Below, piece after piece: positions 49,685 to 57,676 of a stretch of DNA of 64,000 nt (positions within the stretch are counted from its first letter, which is position 1; the number at the start of each line of letters is the position of its first letter). The position numbers were made by a program, and so were the translations under genes. The notes below the pieces were generated by a model, which had not been told where the DNA came from, searched no databases, and was given only the letters and a program-made list of their open reading frames with translations. This DNA comes from Bradyrhizobium sp. ISRA430 (GTDB lineage: Bacteria > Pseudomonadota > Alphaproteobacteria > Rhizobiales > Xanthobacteraceae): positions 7,852,501-7,916,500 of the forward strand of contig NZ_CP094516.1 in NCBI RefSeq assembly GCF_029909975.1. Reading direction: 5' to 3'.

Positions 49685-50881
49685 ATGAAGTTGCGTTGGA
49701 TTGCGGTGGCCGTTCTGGCCGCACAGGCGAGTGTGGCGTCGGCCGCTGACAATGTCATCCGGATCGGCGTCCTCAACGACCAGTCCGGTGTGTTCGCCGA
49801 CAATGGCGGGCGCGGCTCGGTCGCCGCTGCGAAGCTCGCGGCGGAGGATTTCGGCAACGAGATCCTCGGCAAGAAGATCGAGATCATCTCGGCCGATCAT
49901 CAGAACAAGCCTGACATTGCCTCGGCTACTGCGCGCAAATGGTTCGACAATGAGGGCGTCGACATGATCGCGGACGGCGCGGCCTCGTCCGCCGGCTTTG
50001 CCATCCTCGAAGTGGCCAAGCAGAAGAACAGGATCTTCGTGATCAGCGGCCCCGGCTCATCCGACTTCACCGGAAAGTCCTGCTCGCCGATCAGCTTTCA
50101 CTTCAACTACGATACTTATGCGCTGTCCAAGCTGACCAGCGACGCGATCACGCGCGCCGGCGGCAAGACCTGGAATTTTGTCACCGCCGACTACGCTTTC
50201 GGCCATGCGTTGCAGCGCGACGCAACGAAGTTCATCGAGGCAGCCGGCGGCAAGGTGATCGGCTCGGCCGCGCACCCGCTCGGCACCGCCGACTTCGCCT
50301 CGTTCCTGTTGCAGGCGCAGGGCTCCAAGGCCGACGTCGTGGGCCTTGCGACCTCCGGCGCGGATGTGCAGACCGCCATCAAGCAGGCCGGCGAGTTCGG
50401 CATCGTAGAGGGCGGTCAGAAGCTTGCCGGTCTGCTCGTCTTCATCACTGACGTCAATTCGCTCGGCCTGAAGGTCACCCAGGGCCTGCAGGTGACGACC
50501 TCGTTCTATTGGGACCTCAATGAGGAGACGCGGGCGTGGTCGAAGCGCTACGCCGCGCTGATGGACGGCAAGGTCGCGAGCATGGTGCAGGCGGGTGTCT
50601 ATAGCGGGGTCCGCCACTATCTCGCCGCCGTCAAGGCCGCCGGCACGACGGACGCGACGGCCGTTGCGGCAAAAATGCACGAGATGAAAGTGAACGACAT
50701 GTACAATAAGGATGTCGCAATCCGGCCCGACGGGCGCGTGCTGCACACGATGTACCTCGTGCAGGTGAAGAAGCCGGAGGAGGCCAAGTACAAATACGAT
50801 TACTACCGGGTCGTCAGCTCCAAGCCGGGTGATGACGTTTTCCGGCCGATGAGCGAGGGCGGCTGTCCGCTGGTCAAGTAG
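49685..50881 (+). CDS. ABC transporter substrate-binding protein, Liv/amide type
   Basis: This 398-residue periplasmic receptor has a signal peptide (WIAVAVLAAQASVASAAD) and a type I bilobal fold (VIRIGVLNDQSGVFADNGG, FVTADYAFGHALQRDATKF). It is a paralogue of the receptor at 21341-22555. ATG 49685 opens the signal peptide; an in-frame GTG at 49670 is a weaker option. No permease or ATPase genes are nearby, so it relies on a transporter encoded elsewhere. Its position between the hydrolase and dehydrogenase genes suggests it collects the substrate of the cluster. A hairpin follows at 50892-50913. Confidence 0.92.
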   Translation: MKLRWIAVAVLAAQASVASAADNVIRIGVLNDQSGVFADNGGRGSVAAAKLAAEDFGNEILGKKIEIISADHQNKPDIASATARKWFDNEGVDMIADGAASSAGFAILEVAKQKNRIFVISGPGSSDFTGKSCSPISFHFNYDTYALSKLTSDAITRAGGKTWNFVTADYAFGHALQRDATKFIEAAGGKVIGSAAHPLGTADFASFLLQAQGSKADVVGLATSGADVQTAIKQAGEFGIVEGGQKLAGLLVFITDVNSLGLKVTQGLQVTTSFYWDLNEETRAWSKRYAALMDGKVASMVQAGVYSGVRHYLAAVKAAGTTDATAVAAKMHEMKVNDMYNKDVAIRPDGRVLHTMYLVQVKKPEEAKYKYDYYRVVSSKPGDDVFRPMSEGGCPLVK

Positions 50882-50891
50882 GAATATCGGC

Positions 50892-50913
50892 GGGCGGGCG
50901 CTTGCGCCTGCCC
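50892..50913 (+). terminator. Hairpin after binding-protein gene
   Basis: GGGCGGGCGC and GCGCCTGCCC pair (one G-T wobble) around a TT loop 10 bases after the stop. It may act as an attenuator giving more binding protein than the downstream dehydrogenase, a usual pattern for such operons. Confidence 0.45.
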
Positions 50914-50940
50914 ACCGCTGGCTTTTGAGGAGAGTACGGA

Positions 50941-51873
50941 ATGTCTGGATTGATCGGGTTCATCGGTCTCGGCGTCATGGGCGAGCCGATCTGCCGCAAC
51001 CTCTTGCGCAAGAGCGGGCGGACGGTGCTGGCGTTCGATCTCGCCGCGGATCCGCTGGCGCGGATCGTCGCGGATGGCGCGACTGCGGCCAAATCCGTCG
51101 GCGACGTCGTCGGCGGCAGCGAGATCATCTTCCTGTGCCTGCCGAGCGCGAAGCATGTGCTGTCGGCCTTCGAAGGCGGCATCCTGCCGTCGATCAGGAG
51201 CGGACAGACCGTGATCGATCTCGGTACATCCGAAGTCGGGATGACGCGCGAATTCGCCCGGCAACTGGCTGAAAAGGGCGCGCTCTGGATCGATGCGCCG
51301 ATCGCCCGGACCCGCCAGGCGGCGCAGGATGGCACCCTCAGCGTCATGGTCGGCGCGACGCCGGAGCAGTTCGCAAAGGTCGAGCCGCTGATCCGGCATT
51401 TCGCCACCGACGTCACCCTCTGCGGTGGCACCGGGGCAGGGCAGGTGACAAAGATCCTCAACAACATGGTGCTGTTCGAGACGGTCAATGCGCTGGCGGA
51501 AGCCGTCGCGCTCGCCAAGCACAGCGGCGTCGAGCCGAAGCTCCTGCTGGAGACGCTGTCGAAGGGGTCGGCGGACAGCTTCGCGCTCCGCAATCACGGC
51601 ATGAAAGCGATCCTCGCCAAGGAGTTTCCGCTACGGGCTTTCTCGACCGAATATGCGATGAAGGACCTGAGCTACGCTCTGGCGCTCGGCGAGGAGGCCG
51701 GCCTCAACCTCAGGGGCGCGGGGCTGATGCGCACGATCTTCGAGGAGACGATCGACAAGGGCATGGGCGATGCGTACTTTCCGGTGATCGCAAAGTTGAT
51801 CGACCCGTCCGGATTCCCTCAAAAGGAGACTGCATGGCTTCGCCCGGTGTCGCCGCCGTCGACCGCGCCTTGA
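50941..51873 (+). CDS. 3-hydroxyisobutyrate dehydrogenase-family NAD(P) oxidoreductase
   Basis: This 310-residue beta-hydroxyacid dehydrogenase has an N-terminal Rossmann domain (LIGFIGLGVMGEPICRNLL), the substrate segment GTSEVGMTREFARQLAE, the pattern WIDAPIARTRQAAQDGTLS where many relatives have DAPVSGG, and the catalytic Lys in GAGQVTKILNNMVLFE. The changed substrate loop suggests a substrate other than 3-hydroxyisobutyrate. Its last 40 bases overlap the start of the IclR gene in another frame. It is fourth in the 48.4-52.6 kb cluster. Confidence 0.9.
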   Translation: MSGLIGFIGLGVMGEPICRNLLRKSGRTVLAFDLAADPLARIVADGATAAKSVGDVVGGSEIIFLCLPSAKHVLSAFEGGILPSIRSGQTVIDLGTSEVGMTREFARQLAEKGALWIDAPIARTRQAAQDGTLSVMVGATPEQFAKVEPLIRHFATDVTLCGGTGAGQVTKILNNMVLFETVNALAEAVALAKHSGVEPKLLLETLSKGSADSFALRNHGMKAILAKEFPLRAFSTEYAMKDLSYALALGEEAGLNLRGAGLMRTIFEETIDKGMGDAYFPVIAKLIDPSGFPQKETAWLRPVSPPSTAP

Positions 51874-52601
51874 CGATCCTGGCGGCGTTCGAGGACGCGC
51901 CCGAGCCGATGGCGCTGGCCGAGCTCGCCCGGCGCACCGGCATGTACAAGAGCACGCTGCTGCGGCTGATGAGCTCGTTGCAGGAGTTCGGCTACCTCGT
52001 GCAATTGTCCGACGGCCGTTATCATCTCGGCGCGACGCCGTTCCGGCTGGGCGCGGTCTATCAGCGCGCCAACAATCTGCATGATCGGGTGATGCCGCTG
52101 TTGCGCCAGCTCGTGGCCGACGGCACCGAGAGTCCCTCGTTTCATGTGCGGCATGACGCCAAGCGCAGGCTCTGCATCTTTCGCGTCGATTCTCAGCATT
52201 CGACCCTCGACCGGGTCGAGGCCGGCATGCTGCTGCCGCTCGATCGCGGCGCGGCCGGCCGGATTATCCTCGCTTTCGACGGCGAGAAGGGCGAGGCCTA
52301 TGACGACATCCGCGAGAGCTGCATTGCGGTGTCGTTCGGCGAGCGCGATCCGGATTGCGCGGGGCTGGCCTGTCCCGTATTCGGGCCCGGCGGCAAATGC
52401 GCCGGCGCCTTGTCGCTCTCGGGGCCGAAGCCGCGCTTCACGCGGGAGAGCATCAAGACGATGTCGTCGCTGCTGCTGAAAGCGGCCATTCGCCTGACGC
52501 GGGCGCTCGGCGGTCCGACCGAGCTCCTGGAGAGCGCTGTGGCCTCGGCCGCGGACGGCCGTGATGCGGGCTCACGTCCGCCGCGCCGGGCCAGGAGATA
52601 G
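51834..52601 (+). CDS. IclR-family transcriptional regulator
   Basis: This 255-residue regulator has an N-terminal winged helix (AVDRALTILAAFEDAPEPMA, RRTGMYKSTLLRLM, ending GRYHLGATPFRLG) and a C-terminal effector domain (RVEAGMLLPLDRGAAGRII, CAGLACPVFGPGGKCAGAL). Such regulators answer to the cluster's substrate or an intermediate. AGGAG lies eight bases before the ATG, inside the dehydrogenase gene, which supports the 40-base overlap. It would logically control the operon that starts at 48374. It converges on the GntR gene, 9 bases apart. Confidence 0.92.
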   Translation: MASPGVAAVDRALTILAAFEDAPEPMALAELARRTGMYKSTLLRLMSSLQEFGYLVQLSDGRYHLGATPFRLGAVYQRANNLHDRVMPLLRQLVADGTESPSFHVRHDAKRRLCIFRVDSQHSTLDRVEAGMLLPLDRGAAGRIILAFDGEKGEAYDDIRESCIAVSFGERDPDCAGLACPVFGPGGKCAGALSLSGPKPRFTRESIKTMSSLLLKAAIRLTRALGGPTELLESAVASAADGRDAGSRPPRRARR

Positions 52602-52610
52602 CCGGCGCGT

Positions 52611-53294
52611 CTACTGTTTCTGCAGAAGCTTCAGCCGGCAGCGCAACGCTTCGCGAATGTGCGCGCGCGCAAGGTTTTCGGCCTTGTCGCCGTCGCGTGC
52701 GGCGATGGCGTCGATGATGGCCTGATGTTCTCTGTGGCTGGTCGTCGGCCGGCCCGTCACCGTGAAGGTCGTCGGTCCCAGCAGCGCGATCCAGTCCTGC
52801 AACTCGCGGGACGCGTTGTCGAGGTAGCGATTGCGCGCGGCCCGGCAGATGGCCTCGTGGAAGGCGCGGTTGAGCCTTGCCATCTCGGCGGCGTTGGTCT
52901 CGGAAGCCTCGGCAAAGGCCTGCTCGATGTCCCGGAGCGCGTCGATCTCGGGGGTGGAGGCGTGCTCGGCGGCAAGACGGGCAGCCGCACCTTCCATGAT
53001 CTCGCGCATGGCATAGAGCTCGAGCACCTCGGAGATGTCGAGGCTGCGTACGATCAGCCCGCGGCCTCCGGCGGGCTCGACGAAGCCGCGCGCCGCGAGC
53101 CGGCCAAGGGCCTCCCGCACCGGCGTGCGGCTCACCTTCAGCCGCTCGGCGACCTCTTCTTCGCGCAGGCGGTCGCCGGCGCGATAGCTGCCTGCCTGAA
53201 GCGCCTCGCACAGCGAGCGGAACACGGCTTCGCCCAGCGCCACACCGGCGCCGCGCGAGATCGATCCGCCTGCCTTTGCCGGGCGTCTGGCCAT
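52611..53294 (-). CDS. GntR-family (FCD) regulator
   Basis: This 227-residue regulator has a winged helix (GDRLREEEVAERLKVSRTPV, REALGRLAARGFVEP) and an all-helical FCD effector domain (LYAMREIMEGAAARLAAEHA, LNRAFHEAICRAARN, TSHREHQAIIDAIAARD). The FCD metal/ligand residues (Asp/His pattern) appear present. ATG 53294 has GAGGAAC upstream; the longer reading to 53381 runs into the operator. It is divergent from tcuA, so it probably represses or activates tricarballylate or citrate-like catabolism. In Salmonella, TcuR is of LysR type, so this would be a replacement. Confidence 0.9.
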   Translation of the reverse strand: MARRPAKAGGSISRGAGVALGEAVFRSLCEALQAGSYRAGDRLREEEVAERLKVSRTPVREALGRLAARGFVEPAGGRGLIVRSLDISEVLELYAMREIMEGAAARLAAEHASTPEIDALRDIEQAFAEASETNAAEMARLNRAFHEAICRAARNRYLDNASRELQDWIALLGPTTFTVTGRPTTSHREHQAIIDAIAARDGDKAENLARAHIREALRCRLKLLQKQ

Positions 53295-53360
53295 GGTTCC
53301 TCGTGACGCAGGACGCATCCTGCCCATGCAGAGATGCCGCTTGCACCGTTGATGTATATC

Positions 53361-53372
53361 TTTGTATACAAA
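53361..53372. promoter_or_regulatory. GntR-type operator palindrome
   Basis: TTTGTATACAAA is a perfect 12-base palindrome between the divergent GntR and tcuA genes. FCD-type GntR regulators commonly bind TTGTATACAA-like sites, so this is likely the operator for autoregulation and for control of tcuAB. Confidence 0.65.
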
Positions 53373-53451
53373 AGTACGCAATGGCGGCCGGGTTGACCGC
53401 GGCCGCCGGCCAGCAGATTCTCTCTAACTCGCGTCGCATCGGACGGACGGC

Positions 53452-54843
53452 ATGGGCAGCAAATACGACGTGCTGGTGATCGGTGGCGGCAATGCGGCGC
53501 TCTGCGCGGCGATCGCCGCCCGGCGCGGCGGCGCCTCGGTCCTCGTGCTCGAAGGCGCACCTAAGTTCTATCGCGGGGGCAACACGCGCCATACCCGCAA
53601 CATGCGCTGCGCCCATGACGCCGCGACCGAGATCCTGACCGGCCCCTATACCGAGGAGGAGTTCTGGAAGGATCTGCTGGTCGTGACCGGCGGACAGACC
53701 GACGAGGAACTCGCCCGCCACATGATCCGGGAGTCCAAGGACATCCTGAACTGGATCGTGGAGCAGGGCGTGCGCTGGCAGCCCTCGCTCGGCGGCACGC
53801 TCAGCCTCGGGCGTACCAATTCCTTCTTCCTTGGCGGCGGCCGCGCGATGCTGAATGCGCTTTATCTCACCGCCGAGCGGCTCGGCGTTGAGGTCGCCTA
53901 CGATGCAGAGGTGATCGATCTCGTGATCGAGGACGGCATGTTCTTGGCCGCCCGCGTCAAGCGGCCGATCAACGGCGACACCGAGATCCGCGCGACCTCG
54001 CTGGTTGCGGCCGCCGGCGGGTTCGAGGCCAATATCGAGTGGTTGAAGGAGCACTGGGGTGAAGCCGCCGACAATTTCCTGATCCGCGGCACGCCCTATA
54101 ATCGCGGCTCGATCCTGAAGATGCTGCTCGGCAAAGGCGTGCAGGAGGTCGGCGATCCCACCCAGTGCCACGCGGTCGCGATCGACGCCCGCGCGCCGAA
54201 ATTCGACGGCGGCATCATCACACGCCACGACTCCGTCGTGTTCGGCATCGTCGTCAACAAGCACGCGCAGCGCTTCTATGACGAGGGCGAGGATATCTGG
54301 CCGAAGCGCTACGCCATCTGGGGCCGGCTGGTCGCCGCGCAGCCCGATCAGATCGCCTACATTATTTTCGATTCGACCGTCGTCACCAGCTTCATGCCGA
54401 CGCTGTTCCCGCCGATCGCCGGGCAGACGATAGCCGAACTCGCCGGCAAGCTGACGCTCGATCCGGCGGCGCTGGAAAAGACCATCTCGGGCTTCAACGC
54501 CGCGGTGCGGCCCGGCACCTTCGACCACACCATCCTGGACGACTGCCGCACCGAGGGCATCACGCCTCCGAAGACGCATTGGGCGCGGCGGATCGAGACA
54601 CCGCCCTATCTCGCCTATCCGGTGCGGCCCGGCATCACCTTCACCTATCTCGGCACGCGCGTGAACAAAGAGGCGCGCATGCTGATGAAGGGCGGTAGGC
54701 CCTCGGCCAACATGTTCGCGGCCGGCGAGATCATGGCCGGCAACGTGCTCGGTAAGGGCTATGCCGCCGGGATCGGCATGACCATCGGCAGCGTGTTCGG
54801 GCGGATCGCAGGACGGGAAGCGGCGAAACATGCACGGAACTAG
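53452..54843 (+). CDS. tcuA: FAD-dependent tricarballylate dehydrogenase TcuA
   Basis: This 463-residue flavoprotein of the fumarate reductase/succinate dehydrogenase flavoprotein class oxidises tricarballylate to cis-aconitate. It has the dinucleotide motif YDVLVIGGGNAALCAAIAAR, the family segments FYRGGNTRHTRNMRCAHD, SLGRTNSFFLGGGRAMLNAL and VVAAAGGFEANIEWL variants, and the C-terminal FAD segment MFAAGEIMAGNVLGKGYAAG. The ATG at 53452 is followed at once by the FAD strand. It overlaps tcuB by 14 bases. The electron acceptor is the TcuB iron-sulfur membrane protein. Confidence 0.92.
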   Translation: MGSKYDVLVIGGGNAALCAAIAARRGGASVLVLEGAPKFYRGGNTRHTRNMRCAHDAATEILTGPYTEEEFWKDLLVVTGGQTDEELARHMIRESKDILNWIVEQGVRWQPSLGGTLSLGRTNSFFLGGGRAMLNALYLTAERLGVEVAYDAEVIDLVIEDGMFLAARVKRPINGDTEIRATSLVAAAGGFEANIEWLKEHWGEAADNFLIRGTPYNRGSILKMLLGKGVQEVGDPTQCHAVAIDARAPKFDGGIITRHDSVVFGIVVNKHAQRFYDEGEDIWPKRYAIWGRLVAAQPDQIAYIIFDSTVVTSFMPTLFPPIAGQTIAELAGKLTLDPAALEKTISGFNAAVRPGTFDHTILDDCRTEGITPPKTHWARRIETPPYLAYPVRPGITFTYLGTRVNKEARMLMKGGRPSANMFAAGEIMAGNVLGKGYAAGIGMTIGSVFGRIAGREAAKHARN

Positions 54844-55933
54844 GATTCTCGACGAAGCCGACCGCCTGATGACGGTCTGCAATTCCTGCCGTTACTGCGA
54901 AGGTCTGTGCGCGGTGTTTCCGGCCATGGAGATGCGCCGCGCCTTCTCCGACGGCGATCTCAACTATCTCGCCAATCTCTGTCACGCCTGCGGCGCCTGC
55001 TATGTCGACTGCCAGTTCTCGCCGCCACACGAATTCAACGTCAATGTTCCGAAGACGCTGGCGATTGCGCGCGCTGAGTCCTATGCGGCCTATGCCTGGC
55101 CGCGGGCGCTGTCCGGCACCTTTGCGCGCAACGGCCTCGTGATCAGCATCGTTGCTGCGCTCAGCGTGGCGGCCTTCATCCTCGGCTTTGTCGCCCTCAA
55201 CGACCGCGGCGTTTTGTTCGGCGTGCATGCCGGGGCCGGCGCATTCTACAAGCTGATGCCGCACAATGCGATGGCCGTGCTGTTCAGCGCAGCGTTCCTC
55301 TATGCCATCCTCGCGCTGGTCATGAGCGTCCGCGCGTTCTGGCGCGACATCGGCGATCCCATCGGCGGCCGCGCCGATGGCGGTTCGCTTCTCCAGGCGA
55401 TCCGCGATGCGGGCGAGCTGCGCTATCTCCATGGTGGCGGCGTCGGCTGCTACAATGAGGACGACCGGCCGACCGACCGCCGCAAGCTCTGTCACCACCT
55501 CACCTTCTACGGCTTCCTGCTGTGCTTTGCGGCGACCTCGGTCGCCACGCTCTACCACTATCTGCTGGGCCGCGAGGCGCCGTATCCGTGGTGGGATTTG
55601 CCGGTCGTGCTCGGCACGCTCGGCGGCATCGGCCTGATCGCGGGGCCGATCGGGCTGTTCGTTGCCAAGATGCGTCGCGCCCCCGAGCTGCTTGACGAAG
55701 CGCGCTACGGCATGGATGTCGGCTTCATCGCCATGCTGTTCCTAACCGGTGCCACCGGCATGGCGCTGCTGATCCTGCGGGAGACCGCCGCGATGGGGCC
55801 ACTGCTCGCGCTGCATCTCGGCGTGGTGTTCGCGCTGTTCGTCACCATGCCTTACGGCAAGTTCGTGCATGGCATCTACCGCTTCGCGGCGCTGGTGCGC
55901 TATGCGCAGGAACGGCGAACCGAGGGCACCTGA
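54830..55933 (+). CDS. tcuB: Tricarballylate utilisation Fe-S membrane protein TcuB
   Basis: This 367-residue protein reoxidises TcuA and passes electrons to the membrane quinone pool. It has two N-terminal 4Fe-4S motifs (CNSCRYCEGLCAVFP and CHACGACYVDCQFSPPHEFN). About six transmembrane helices follow (ISIVAALSVAAFILGFVAL and others) with conserved His residues (LCHHLTFYGFLLCF, LYHYLLG) that may bind heme. The start ATG is within tcuA. No TcuC-type permease follows, so uptake of the tricarboxylate must use another carrier. Confidence 0.92.
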   Translation: MHGTRILDEADRLMTVCNSCRYCEGLCAVFPAMEMRRAFSDGDLNYLANLCHACGACYVDCQFSPPHEFNVNVPKTLAIARAESYAAYAWPRALSGTFARNGLVISIVAALSVAAFILGFVALNDRGVLFGVHAGAGAFYKLMPHNAMAVLFSAAFLYAILALVMSVRAFWRDIGDPIGGRADGGSLLQAIRDAGELRYLHGGGVGCYNEDDRPTDRRKLCHHLTFYGFLLCFAATSVATLYHYLLGREAPYPWWDLPVVLGTLGGIGLIAGPIGLFVAKMRRAPELLDEARYGMDVGFIAMLFLTGATGMALLILRETAAMGPLLALHLGVVFALFVTMPYGKFVHGIYRFAALVRYAQERRTEGT

Positions 55934-55960
55934 TCGGCGGCCGATCGCCCCTGCGGACCA

Positions 55961-57268
55961 TCAGCCTCGCGCGACGGCAATTTCGCGCTGCCGCGTCTGG
56001 ACTGTGATGATCTCGGACCTTGCGGTGTCGACCTGAACCCGGTTGCGTCCCTTTTCCTTGGCCCGATAGCAGGCGACGTCGGCGCGATGCATGGCCTGCT
56101 CGAGCGTCGTGTTGCTGTCGGAGATGCAGGCGACGCCGATGCTGGCCGTCACCCCGAAGCAGCGATCGTCCCAGACGAAGTTGAACAGCTCGAGCGACTT
56201 GCGCAGCCGCTCGGCGATATCGACAGCGTCGAGCGGCAAACATTGCGGCAGGATCATGCAAAATTCGTCGCCGCCAAGCCGGGCGACCAGATCGTGCGGT
56301 TGCCGGTCCCGCTGCAGCAGGCGCGACACCTGGGTCAGCAGACGATCGCCGGCGAGATGGCCGTAGGTGTCGTTGACGGATTTGAACTGGTCGAGATCGA
56401 TCAGGATCAAGGCCAGTGAGCCGGCGCCGTCGAGCTCGCATTGCAGGCGCGCCTCGAAGGCACGCCGGTTGGCGAGCCCCGTCAACCAGTCGTGCGAGGC
56501 CTGCCAGGCAAGACGTTCCTTCTCCTCATGCAACGCATCCTCGAACGACTGGCGTTGCAGAACCAACCGTCGCGTATGCCAGATCAGCAGAAGGATCAGG
56601 GTCACGGCCGTGACGATGTTCACGCAGGTCAACGTCAGCTTGATGGTGCGGGAGCCTTCGCCAAGCACCGTCGAGAACCGGTTGGCATGCTTGGTGAACC
56701 GGCTGTTCAGCTCCGAGAGCCGCGACGACAGGAGCTGCAAGCGGCCGCTGTCCCGAATGAGACCGTTCTTGAGATCGTTGCGGATAACATCGCCGAGGAT
56801 GCCGAGCTCCAGCAGCATGGGATCGGTGGCGGTCCATTCCCGGATCGCCTCCTGGAAAAAGCTGATGCGGCTGAAATAGCGGAACAGCCAGATCAATCCG
56901 GGAACGTCGTCGGGATGGTTGCCGCCTTGCAGGAAGCCGATGCGTGCCGTCTCGACATCGACCGGGTCGCGCTCGAGCGCCCATCTTGCGTATTCATCGC
57001 CGATGGGAACGGCGAGGGAGGTCCGGTAGTGCGCGAACTGGCTCGCCTCGCCCGAATGCAGATAGAGATTGAGGAAGTAGACGGCGTTCTTCTGCGATCG
57101 TGACCACATCGCCTCGCCGGCGACATAGGCGCGGACCGATGACATCACTTCGAGGCTGAGTCCGGCGATCGTCGCCTGCAGCACCACGACCATGACGAAA
57201 GGCGAGACGAGCTTGATGACATGAACGAAGTTGCGTCCCTTCGCCGACGTCGCTGTTCTGCGAGACAC
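55961..57268 (-). CDS. Membrane-bound GGDEF diguanylate cyclase
   Basis: This 435-residue protein has a first membrane helix (VIKLVSPFVMVVVLQATIAGL) and a periplasmic sensing region of about 190 residues. A second helix (LTLTCVNIVTAVTLILLLIW), a short coiled coil and a GGDEF domain (HDWLTGLANRRAFEARL, LIDLDQFKSVNDTYGHLAGD, ARLGGDEFCMILPQ) follow. The active-site motif is intact, so it should make cyclic di-GMP. I see no RxxD inhibitory site. The GTG at 57268 is preceded by GGGGAA; the longer reading to 57460 lacks family character. The periplasmic domain is not a recognised sensor type. Confidence 0.88.
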   Translation of the reverse strand: MSRRTATSAKGRNFVHVIKLVSPFVMVVVLQATIAGLSLEVMSSVRAYVAGEAMWSRSQKNAVYFLNLYLHSGEASQFAHYRTSLAVPIGDEYARWALERDPVDVETARIGFLQGGNHPDDVPGLIWLFRYFSRISFFQEAIREWTATDPMLLELGILGDVIRNDLKNGLIRDSGRLQLLSSRLSELNSRFTKHANRFSTVLGEGSRTIKLTLTCVNIVTAVTLILLLIWHTRRLVLQRQSFEDALHEEKERLAWQASHDWLTGLANRRAFEARLQCELDGAGSLALILIDLDQFKSVNDTYGHLAGDRLLTQVSRLLQRDRQPHDLVARLGGDEFCMILPQCLPLDAVDIAERLRKSLELFNFVWDDRCFGVTASIGVACISDSNTTLEQAMHRADVACYRAKEKGRNRVQVDTARSEIITVQTRQREIAVARG

Positions 57269-57676
57269 TCTACGTTCCCCAAATCGCTCAACGACCCCAG
57301 CGGAGCGCTCGCTGATAACGCGAAGTCGGCTGGAACGCTGCTTAACTCGACCTGAAGAGCGGAGCGACCGTGTTGCAGGGTGAAGGCGCTGTGAAGTGGA
57401 TGCAGGCAGATCGTCGCAAATGCCGCGAATCCGGAACTGGCACAGCATCCGAGCGAACAATCTGTCGAATTCTTCGTGCGTGGTTTACTCGATCGAGAGA
57501 AATCGGTCGCCGCTAATGTTGTGTCTCTACGTCTGATTCACTCAATGTCATTCCGGGGCGCGACGAAGTCGCGAGAATTCATTCATCCACGTACTCTGCG
57601 GCCAGATGGATTTCCGGGCTCCGTCGCTCCGCTCGGGCTCCGGAATGACGGAATTGGGACTGTCGGAGTTACAACA
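57269..57676. other. Intergenic region with repeat
   Basis: These 408 bases have no convincing gene. They include the likely promoter of the leftward cyclase gene and the interspersed repeat at 57547-57649, close to the 3' end of pncB. Confidence 0.5.
57547..57649. repeat. Interspersed inverted repeat
   Basis: GTCATTCCGG at 57547-57556 pairs with CCGGAATGAC at 57640-57649. The middle holds GGCGCGACGAAGTCGCGAG and ATGGATTTCCGGGCTC, an arrangement shared by many dispersed repeats in rhizobia. It is non-coding. Confidence 0.7.
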
